In this document: positions 1 to 4,346 of the stretch, one piece after another
Layout: every line of letters starts with the position of its first letter
How positions within the stretch are numbered: position 1 is the first letter of the stretch
Assembly (NCBI GenBank): GCA_013044425.1
Contig: JABEUK010000078.1
Coordinates: forward strand, 1 to 7,937
Origin: Thermoplasmata archaeon
GTDB lineage: Archaea; Thermoplasmatota; Thermoplasmata; Lutacidiplasmatales; UBA184
DNA length: 7,937 bases
Direction of reading: 5' to 3'
Notes under the pieces: generated by a model
Told to the model about the DNA's origin: nothing
Database searches by the model: none
What the model saw: the letters and a program-made list of their open reading frames with translations, nothing else
Program-made: the position numbers and the translations under genes

Positions 1-57
1 GCGCCAGATCGTTGCGGTCGCAGGAGAGGCATGACCGAGGATCTTCCTCCCCCGCAC
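1..57 (-). CDS. possible 5' end of a gene leaving the left edge (partial)
   Basis: A GTG at 57-55 opens a minus-strand frame that stays open for 19 codons to base 1 (reads MRGRKILGHASPATATIWR). I do not recognise the protein from so little. The reason to choose this start is a TATA-like TATTAG at 85-80 (minus strand) about 26 nt ahead of it, the same spacing seen before the GTG starts of the glycosyltransferase and HD genes in this window, which suggests a leaderless transcript. An ATG at 32-30 in another frame, with a GGAGG 13 nt ahead, is an alternative. The gene could be co-directional with the CADD-like gene but would have its own promoter. Confidence 0.3.
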   Translation of the reverse strand, partial: MRGRKILGHASPATATIWR

Positions 58-79
58 CCCCTCCGTTCAAGTAGGGGAA

Positions 80-85
80 CTAATA
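80..85 (-). promoter_or_regulatory. possible TATA box for the left-edge gene
   Basis: TATTAG on the minus strand, in a more AT-rich patch, centred about 26 nt before the GTG at 57. It sits between the GGGG at 73-76 and CCC at 86-88, an imperfect inverted context. The support is position and base composition only. Confidence 0.25.
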
Positions 86-142
86 CCCGTACTCAACAGT
101 TCGATCTCGCGGGAGTTCGGGTTTCCCCGGGTCTCGTCTGGC

Positions 143-802
143 TCAGCCAGCGAACGAATCGAGGAAGTTCCACCAGGCGCCCAGCGTCCGATTGACCGCG
201 CGGCCGGTCGCGGGACCCGCAGCGGGCGACGCTCTCAGCTCCCGGGCGAGGACCGCCCGCTCCGCGGCCGAGTGCGTCACGTCCGCGACCGTGTGGACTC
301 GGAAGAACTCGTGGGCCGATCTCGATCGGACACCGTAGAAGGCCCGCAAGCCGCGCGACTTCTCCGCCGCGACTTCGGCGAACTGTGCCTCATACGCGTA
401 CAGCGCTCCGAGCGCCGGGGCGGCTTCGCCGGCCCCGATCGTAAGCGCCTCGTACGTCGAGCAGAGGTTCCTCGTGGCTGGCGTAGGTGCGGGGGGCCGG
501 CGGGCGGACCAGCGGGCTCCGATCCCCCGTGCAAAATCGATCCAGAGTTCCGGGTGCGTTGGGGACGACCCCTCCTCGTCCTGGAGGTTCTCGAGCAGGA
601 TACGACGATCCTCCGCGCGCCGGAGGCGGGCGTAGGCACCTCCGACGTAGCGTGGGAAGTTGGATTCGAAGTGGTAGTACTGGCCGGCGTACTGTCGAAG
701 GGTATCGAGCGAAAGTTCGCCCCGCGACCAGGCCGTGTAGAAGGGGTGCTTCAACAGGTGCCGGGTCCGGATCGCCGTGTCCAGCTCGCGGAGCGTGGTC
801 AT
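143..802 (-). CDS. CADD/TenA/PqqC-like diiron protein, candidate self-sacrificing pABA synthase
   Basis: This 219-residue protein belongs to the haem-oxygenase-like TenA/PqqC superfamily, closest by eye to Chlamydia CADD. The first 22 residues align without gaps to CADD from its Met6. The six metal ligands of CADD are present in order: Glu76, His83, Glu138, His170, Asp174 and His177, the last three as HTVADVTH. Tyr22 (in HPFY) and Lys148 (in AEKSRGL) match CADD Tyr27 and Lys152, reported to be needed for making para-aminobenzoate from the protein's own tyrosine. By that precedent it would be a cytosolic one-turnover enzyme supplying pABA for folate or methanopterin. I chose the ATG at 802 because it matches the family start and has GGAG 6 nt ahead; ATG at 814 is also possible, and an in-frame extension to 967 would overlap the next gene. 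The gene lies 106 bp after the sulfur-carrier frame; a weak AAAAGTA near 835 might be its own TATA box. TenA-type thiamine salvage or an orphan redox role are the alternatives. Confidence 0.85.
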   Translation of the reverse strand: MTTLRELDTAIRTRHLLKHPFYTAWSRGELSLDTLRQYAGQYYHFESNFPRYVGGAYARLRRAEDRRILLENLQDEEGSSPTHPELWIDFARGIGARWSARRPPAPTPATRNLCSTYEALTIGAGEAAPALGALYAYEAQFAEVAAEKSRGLRAFYGVRSRSAHEFFRVHTVADVTHSAAERAVLARELRASPAAGPATGRAVNRTLGAWWNFLDSFAG

Positions 803-908
803 CGCCGGCTCCATCCTCTGGAGGTAGTCGTACTTTTCGGTCGGCTCGGGAACGATTCCTGCATGCCCTGCAATCCGTGCGCTCCGCGCGGAAGGCACCG
901 CCGTGGAA

Positions 909-1208
909 CTATCCTCCCGAGAACGTGGGAATGACCGTGAGGCGCACGGAGCGGTCGATCGTCGCATCGAGCGGCTGGGGGACGCCCTCGCGGAGGACCG
1001 CGCTGCCTTCGGGCGGAGCTCCCACGGCCGCGAGGGCCTCCCGGATCGAAGAGCCGGGGGCGATGAGGACCCGACGCCGATCGACCGAACCCGCCCGCGT
1101 GATCTCGAGCGTGACGACGATCCGTCGTGGTCGATGGGAGGCGCTGAGGGGGAGAGCTTCCGAGACCCGGACAGGTGGCCGGGTCCCCTTTGAACTCCCG
1201 CGATGCAT
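909..1208 (-). CDS. ThiS/MoaD/SAMP-like beta-grasp sulfur carrier; start unresolved
   Basis: The frame ends in FSGG followed by TAG, the C-terminal Gly-Gly by which ThiS, MoaD and archaeal SAMP proteins are adenylated and then thiocarboxylated or conjugated. The beta-grasp domain is the last 70 residues: a first strand IVVTLEI, a return strand RRRVLIAP, a helix SSIREALAAVG, strand AVLREG and a last strand VRLTVIP. That is the normal ThiS/SAMP length (about 66-70), and it begins at an ATC codon at 1121-1119. The only standard start codons in frame are ATG 1208 (used for these coordinates) and GTG 1217, and both lie inside the tRNA-Ser gene, so the 29 residues between 1208 and 1122 are probably not real protein. 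Either a rare ATC start is used, or the frame is read from a tRNA read-through transcript, or one base is wrong. It sits 106 bp ahead of the CADD-like gene. Whether it serves thiamine, molybdopterin, tRNA thiolation or protein tagging cannot be told from sequence alone. Confidence 0.75.
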   Translation of the reverse strand: MHRGSSKGTRPPVRVSEALPLSASHRPRRIVVTLEITRAGSVDRRRVLIAPGSSIREALAAVGAPPEGSAVLREGVPQPLDATIDRSVRLTVIPTFSGG

Positions 1209-1261
1209 ACGCACCACCAGATCTCGAATCTGGCGCCTTGGCCGAGCTAGGCTACCTCAGC
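1142..1261 (-). tRNA. tRNA-Ser(CGA) with an intron in the T-loop
   Basis: A full class II tRNA folds on the minus strand when 33 nt are removed. The acceptor stem is GCTGAGG (1261-1255) with CCTCAGC (1149-1143), seven perfect pairs. T8 and A9 follow, then the D-arm GCCT/AGGC with GG in its loop. The anticodon arm is CCAGA-TTCGAGA-TCTGG, giving anticodon CGA (1226-1224), which reads serine codon UCG. The long variable arm is GGTGC-GTAT-GCATC, as expected for tRNA-Ser. The T-stem is GGGAG (1199-1195) with CTCCC (1154-1150). The T-loop TTCAAA (1194-1189) is completed by T1155, giving TTCAAAT with A58 in place. Exons are 1261-1189 and 1155-1142, 87 nt mature, with G73 as discriminator. The gene is followed by CCT, so the final A of CCA is not encoded and would be added by the CCA enzyme. 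Confidence 0.9.
1156..1188 (-). other. archaeal tRNA intron, T-loop position 59/60
   Basis: The 33 nt between A59 and T60 fold into the archaeal bulge-helix-bulge splice motif. The outer helix is the T-stem GGGAG/CUCCC. The central four positions are UUCA against GGAA, three pairs and one A-G mismatch. The 5' bulge is AAG and the 3' bulge is GCU. The inner intron helix is GGGACCCGG/CCGGGUCUC, nine pairs including one G-U, closed by an 8-nt loop. Cutting each bulge between its second and third base restores exactly a seven-base T-loop. The length is a multiple of three, so it does not change the reading frame of the sulfur-carrier ORF that runs through it. Confidence 0.85.
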
Positions 1262-1285
1262 ACCCGAGCCGCGATAGGGCGTACC

Positions 1286-1295
1286 CCATAAGAGA
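1286..1295 (-). promoter_or_regulatory. likely TATA region of the tRNA-Ser gene
   Basis: TCTCTTATGG on the minus strand is centred about 28 nt before the tRNA 5' end at 1261, the distance expected for an archaeal TATA box with transcription starting at or next to the mature 5' end. The match to TTTATA is weak. No other TATA-like sequence lies ahead of the sulfur-carrier frame, so that frame may share this promoter. Confidence 0.4.
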
Positions 1296-1321
1296 GTATC
1301 TTCAGAATGCCCCAGATTCCC

Positions 1322-1365
1322 CGCTTCGAGGCCATCGAAGCGACGGCAACCCGGGGCGTCCCGGG
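1322..1365. other. two tandem hairpins downstream of the glycosyltransferase gene
   Basis: CGCTTCGA (1322-1329) pairs perfectly with TCGAAGCG (1335-1342) around a 5-base loop. CCCGGG (1350-1355) pairs with CCCGGG (1360-1365) around a 4-base loop. Both lie just past the stop of the minus-strand glycosyltransferase (1377) and before the tRNA promoter, where a transcript end would be expected. Neither is followed by a T-run, so a classical intrinsic terminator is not shown; RNA-end protection or processing is equally possible. The rest of the 1262-1376 gap holds only the tRNA promoter. Confidence 0.35.
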
Positions 1366-1376
1366 GTCGTACGACG

Positions 1377-2423
1377 CTAGCCGGGCAAGGCCGGGCCGAA
1401 GCGATGGCGGACGGCTTCGTACAGGTCGAGGTGAGCGGTCACGATCTTCGGCCAGCTGTACCGCTCCTCCGCGGAGCGCCGAGCCCCGGCGCCTAGGCGC
1501 GCGCGCAACGGGGCATCATCGCGGAGCTGGACAGCGAGCGCTCGGAGGCTCGGGGCAAGGTTGGAGCGCGAATCCGGCACCGCGATGAATCCGACGACTC
1601 CATCGTCGAGCACGGGCCGGATCGCCTCCGACCCGATCACGGGGATCCCACACGCGAAGGCCTGGAGCACCGCGACGGGGAGGATCTCGCTCGCACTGGG
1701 GTGGATCAGGAACGACGCGGCATGGTACTCCTCCCGCAGTTGGGCGTCGGGGATCTCGCCCAGGATCTCCACGGGACCGGCCGATCGAACGCGCTCGGCG
1801 TACACGCGATCCGGCACCGGGCCGACGAGGCGCAGCCGGATCCCCGTGCCCGCAAGGGCGGCCACGGCTTGCTCCCATCGCTTGATCGGGATTACCGCCC
1901 CTACCGCAAGGGCGGAGACCGTCCCGGGCGGTGACTCGGCCGGTCGCCAGGAGTTCACGTCGATACCGATCGGGATCGTCGGAAGCTCCGCGGGACGATG
2001 CGTTCCCAAGCGCCGGCTGACCTCCGCGTTAAGGCGATCCGTCGGGCAGATCGTGGCCGCCGAGCGCGAGATCGCACGGCGTTCCAGCCTGAAGCCCCAC
2101 CGCTGCGTGAGCCCCCGAACCGAGAACCAGTTGCGAGAGTGGGTCGTGTAGACGTACGGGACACCGAGCGACGCGAGCCGGTTTCCCACCACCGGGGTCT
2201 GCGCGTGAACGATGTCGGCGGTCTGGGAGTGGAGGAGTCCCTTCAGCCGGCCCGCGAACCAGTATTCGTCGACCGGTTGCTGGCGCCGGACCTCCTGAAG
2301 CACCGAGACTGACTGACCGGCGACCTGCAGTGCGTGCGCGTATTGGGCGATGAGACGCTCGATCGCGCCGTAGCCGGGCGGCGGGATGGGATAGACTCCG
2401 GTGCCGACCAGGACGATGCGCAC
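1377..2423 (-). CDS. GT4-family glycosyltransferase (GT-B fold)
   Basis: This 348-residue protein has the layout of a family 4 retaining glycosyltransferase, which moves a sugar from a nucleotide-sugar donor to an acceptor, usually at the cytoplasmic face of the membrane. The N-terminal acceptor half opens with strand MRIVLVGTG and the glycine-rich loop PPPGYGAIERLI (residues 14-25), and continues through DIVHAQTP and YVYTTHS. The C-terminal donor half begins near residue 170 with VGAVIPIKRWEQAVAAL, where Lys181 matches the usual phosphate-binding lysine. The donor motif SASEILPVAVLQAFACGIPVI (243-263) is E-x7-Q rather than the usual E-x7-E, with Gln254 replacing the second glutamate. The start is the GTG at 2423: it gives the right N-terminal strand and lies 25 nt after TTTATA, implying a leaderless mRNA. 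An ATG two bases earlier is out of frame. No other surface-sugar genes are beside it, so donor and acceptor are unknown. Confidence 0.9.
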   Translation of the reverse strand: MRIVLVGTGVYPIPPPGYGAIERLIAQYAHALQVAGQSVSVLQEVRRQQPVDEYWFAGRLKGLLHSQTADIVHAQTPVVGNRLASLGVPYVYTTHSRNWFSVRGLTQRWGFRLERRAISRSAATICPTDRLNAEVSRRLGTHRPAELPTIPIGIDVNSWRPAESPPGTVSALAVGAVIPIKRWEQAVAALAGTGIRLRLVGPVPDRVYAERVRSAGPVEILGEIPDAQLREEYHAASFLIHPSASEILPVAVLQAFACGIPVIGSEAIRPVLDDGVVGFIAVPDSRSNLAPSLRALAVQLRDDAPLRARLGAGARRSAEERYSWPKIVTAHLDLYEAVRHRFGPALPG

Positions 2424-2438
2424 ATCGCACCGAGGGGC

Positions 2439-2470
2439 GGCCCGGTATAAAGGGCGTGACGGACCGGGCC
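2439..2470. promoter_or_regulatory. shared divergent promoter: TATA box inside an inverted repeat
   Basis: The minus strand reads TTTATA at 2451-2446, centred 25 nt before the glycosyltransferase GTG. The same bases read TATAAA on the plus strand, about 50 nt before the EVE ATG, and could serve it with a leader of about 25 nt. GGCCCGGT (2439-2446) and ACCGGGCC (2463-2470) form a perfect 8-base inverted repeat with a 16-base spacer that encloses the TATA box. This is a good position for a regulator that would affect both genes. A weaker CTAAT near 2474 could instead give the EVE gene a leaderless start. Confidence 0.5.
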
Positions 2471-2499
2471 ACTAATGCCTCCGGCGATCTCGGGGGGCC

Positions 2500-2898
2500 A
2501 TGGCGCGATGGCTCCTCAAGGAGGATCCCCAGAGCTATCGATTCTCCGATCTCCTCCGGGATCGCACGACCGAATGGAACGGCGTTCACAACGCGCTCGC
2601 GCTCCGGCATCTGCGCGCGATGCGGCCCGGCGACGAAGCGATCATGTACCACACCGGCGCGGAACGCGCTGCGGTGGGAATCCTTCGGGTCTCCTCCGAG
2701 CCTCGTCCGGACCCTCACGATGCTCGGGGCTCCTGGTCGATCGAGGTTCGCGCGGTACGCGCCCTCCACCACCCTGTACCGCTCGAGCGGCTCAAGCAAG
2801 AGGCGGTGTTCTCCGGCTCGCCCCTCGTGCGGATCGGCCGGCTCTCGGTCCTCCCGTTGACGGAGGCCCAGTGGGATCGCCTGCTCGCTCTCGAGTGA
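2500..2898 (+). CDS. EVE-domain (PUA-like) protein
   Basis: A single EVE domain of 132 residues fills the whole protein, the usual size for stand-alone bacterial and archaeal members. Recognisable blocks are ARWLLKEDPQSYRFSDLLRD (2-21), TEWNGVHNALALRHLRAM (24-41, compare the family's WDGVRNYQARNNLR), GDEAIMYHTGAERAAVGILRV (44-64) and the end block PLVRIGRLSVLPLTEAQWDRLL. Family knowledge: EVE domains share the PUA fold and many bind modified bases in DNA or RNA; some are fused to restriction enzymes, others are free-standing with unknown targets. The ATG at 2500 is preceded by a GGGGGG tract (2492-2497) that may act as a ribosome site. The gene diverges from the glycosyltransferase and its stop is 16 bp from the stop of the convergent HD gene. 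The molecule it reads is not known from the sequence. Confidence 0.9.
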   Translation: MARWLLKEDPQSYRFSDLLRDRTTEWNGVHNALALRHLRAMRPGDEAIMYHTGAERAAVGILRVSSEPRPDPHDARGSWSIEVRAVRALHHPVPLERLKQEAVFSGSPLVRIGRLSVLPLTEAQWDRLLALE

Positions 2899-2914
2899 AG
2901 TCTCCGCGAGTTCC

Positions 2915-4186
2915 CTAGGGAAGGAGCGAGGGCGAGCGCGCCAGCATCCGAGAGGCCGCCGCCCGGTATCGCGGGGCGGTGTACACCACGACCGGCGAGT
3001 CGGCCGCGGGGCGTTCGACCAGGGCCTTCCAGGGACTGGCGGATCGGAACGGGTACGTCGCGCCCCGACGCCCGAGAACGGCGATCGCCGCCCAATCGTC
3101 GAGGGGGCGGCCGCGGGGCTCGAGGCCCGCGAGATCGAAAAGGACGCTCCCCGGCGGCGCGCGGAGACGTTCGGCGAGTGCGTCCTCGCGTTGCCGCCGC
3201 TCGGCCGGGGCTCGCAGGAGCCGAGCCCACCGGCGAGCCCCGTCCGCATCGAGCTCGGTCAGGCGATATGCGCGCTTGTACAAGCGCCGCTCGAGCAGGC
3301 CCTGGACGAGCCGTGCCGCGAGGCGTCCACGATCGGGGAGGCGAGCAAGGAGCTCGCCATCGGTCCACGAGAACAGAGCGCGCGCGGATTCCGGGTACCC
3401 TTCGGAGCGCTCGACGGCCGCCTGGGCCATGAGCTCGGCGGCGCGTACCGTCTTGTGGTAGTACACCGCCGCGTACATCAGCGCCCGACCGACGAGGAAC
3501 CCCTCGACCGCCATCCGGCCCTTCTCGGCAAAGGCGATCCGATCGCGGTGGGCTCGGATGGTGTCGAGCAGGCGCACCGCGTCGATCGCGCCGTGCGCGA
3601 CCCCGGTGTAGTGGGCGTCGCGCTGAAGGTAATCGATCCGATCCGCGTCGACGGCACTGTGCAGCATCGAGCGGAGGAGCCCGTGGAGCTCCCGGTGGCG
3701 GGGTGGATCAACGAGATCGGCGATGTCCCGAGGCCGGAGGCCGTGCTTCTCGAGCGTGATCGGGACCGTGACCGCCTCGGGGTCCTCCCCCACACCGGGA
3801 ATCTCCGCGCCAACGATGCGGGCGCGCGAGACCGCCTCGTGCCCGCGTCCTAGGACTTCGCGCATCGAGGGTTCGAGAGTGTGGGAGAACGGTGGGTGGC
3901 CCAGATCGTGGAGGAGCCCGCCGACCCTGGCGAGCTCGGTCGAGGACGCGTCCAGGTCGAGGTGGCGAGCCATCTCCCGCGCGACCCAGTAGGTGCCGAG
4001 CGAGTGCTCGAGTCGTGTGTGGTTCGCCCCGGGGAACACGAGGTGAGCGAACCCCGTCTGGTGGATCCCCCAGAGACGCTGGAACTCCCGCGTTCCGACC
4101 AGCGCGAGCGCGACCCCCTCGAGCTCGATCTGACCGTGGACCGGGTCGAAGATTGACTTCCGCGGGGGCGCGGCGGCGGGCGGCAC
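2915..4186 (-). CDS. HD-domain phosphohydrolase, SAMHD1/dNTPase-like
   Basis: The protein (423 residues from the chosen start) carries the HD-superfamily metal site: His61 in NHTRLEHSLGT, His93-Asp94 in LLHDLGHPPFSH, and Asp182 in VDADRIDYLQRDAHYTG. The opening SIFDPVHGQIELEG, the RLEHS block and the DRIDYLxRDAHYTG block are typical of the group that includes SAMHD1 and bacterial dNTP triphosphohydrolases, so hydrolysis of a nucleotide triphosphate in the cytosol is the best guess; the exact substrate is unknown. The C-terminal 200 residues are helical with an Arg-rich segment. I chose GTG 4186 over the upstream in-frame GTG 4228 because a TTTATT at 4214-4209 lies 25 nt before it, the same leaderless spacing as the glycosyltransferase gene. 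From 4228 the TATA box would be inside the coding region, and the extra 14 residues carry no conserved motif. The gene is alone in its orientation here. Confidence 0.88.
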   Translation of the reverse strand: MPPAAAPPRKSIFDPVHGQIELEGVALALVGTREFQRLWGIHQTGFAHLVFPGANHTRLEHSLGTYWVAREMARHLDLDASSTELARVGGLLHDLGHPPFSHTLEPSMREVLGRGHEAVSRARIVGAEIPGVGEDPEAVTVPITLEKHGLRPRDIADLVDPPRHRELHGLLRSMLHSAVDADRIDYLQRDAHYTGVAHGAIDAVRLLDTIRAHRDRIAFAEKGRMAVEGFLVGRALMYAAVYYHKTVRAAELMAQAAVERSEGYPESARALFSWTDGELLARLPDRGRLAARLVQGLLERRLYKRAYRLTELDADGARRWARLLRAPAERRQREDALAERLRAPPGSVLFDLAGLEPRGRPLDDWAAIAVLGRRGATYPFRSASPWKALVERPAADSPVVVYTAPRYRAAASRMLARSPSLLP

Positions 4187-4202
4187 GATAGCCCGAGCGC
4201 GC

Positions 4203-4222
4203 CCGAGGAATAAACTCCTCGG
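4203..4222 (-). promoter_or_regulatory. TATA box of the HD gene within a 20-bp palindrome
   Basis: CCGAGGA (4203-4209) and TCCTCGG (4216-4222) form a perfect 7-base inverted repeat around a 6-base centre that holds the TATA box (TTTATT on the minus strand, 4214-4209). A dimeric repressor bound here would cover the TATA box directly. It lies 25 nt ahead of the GTG at 4186. Confidence 0.5.
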
Positions 4223-4273
4223 CAGCACGGGGGCGGGCGGGTCGAGCGTCGGTGGCCGACCGTCGCCGTCTTC

Positions 4274-4292
4274 GAGCCCGTGCCCCGGGCTC
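4274..4292. other. hairpin in the HD/TPR divergent region
   Basis: GAGCCCG (4274-4280) pairs perfectly with CGGGCTC (4286-4292) around TGCCC. It sits between the two divergent promoters and is followed on the plus strand by a shorter inverted repeat GCTTC (4294-4298) / GAAGC (4309-4313) that ends at the TPR gene's TATA region. Its role is unknown; it may be regulatory or chance in GC-rich DNA. Confidence 0.25.
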
Positions 4293-4313
4293 CGCTTCCT
4301 GTGGTAGAGAAGC

Positions 4314-4328
4314 TATTTATCGCATATA
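4314..4328 (+). promoter_or_regulatory. TATA region of the TPR gene
   Basis: TATTTATCGCATATA is the most AT-rich stretch of the divergent region and is centred about 26 nt before the ATG at 4347. Either half could be the TATA box. With a start of transcription at or just before the ATG the mRNA would be leaderless; no Shine-Dalgarno sequence precedes the ATG (the bases ahead are GTTTTTACTTTCG). Confidence 0.55.
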
Positions 4329-4346
4329 CCGCCGTTTTTACTTTCG

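Noticed and set aside
100..135. A T-arm-like sequence (GGGAG TTCGGGT TTCCC) on the plus strand
   Set aside because: The loop lacks the universal A58, the stem ends in a G-U pair, and no D-arm, anticodon arm or acceptor stem can be built around it.
31..195. 54-codon plus-strand frame starting with ATG at 31
   Set aside because: It lies antisense to the end of the CADD-like gene, has no recognisable motif and no promoter, and its composition is what GC-rich antisense DNA gives.
803..967. N-terminal extension of the CADD-like frame up to an ATG at 967
   Set aside because: It would overlap the end of the sulfur-carrier frame, the added residues are Arg/Ser-rich without family similarity, and CADD aligns from residue 1 of the 802 start.
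487..1380. Long plus-strand frame opposite the CADD, sulfur-carrier and tRNA genes
   Set aside because: It runs antisense through a folded tRNA gene and two recognised proteins and has an Arg/Ser/Gly-biased composition without motifs.
2029..3249. Long minus-strand frame crossing the glycosyltransferase, EVE and HD genes
   Set aside because: It is Arg/Pro/Ser-rich low-complexity protein, covers a promoter region and three genes with clear family matches, and is a frame-shadow of GC-rich coding DNA.
4187..4228. Longer HD protein from GTG 4228
   Set aside because: It would place the TATA box and its palindrome inside the coding sequence; the added 14 residues have no family support.
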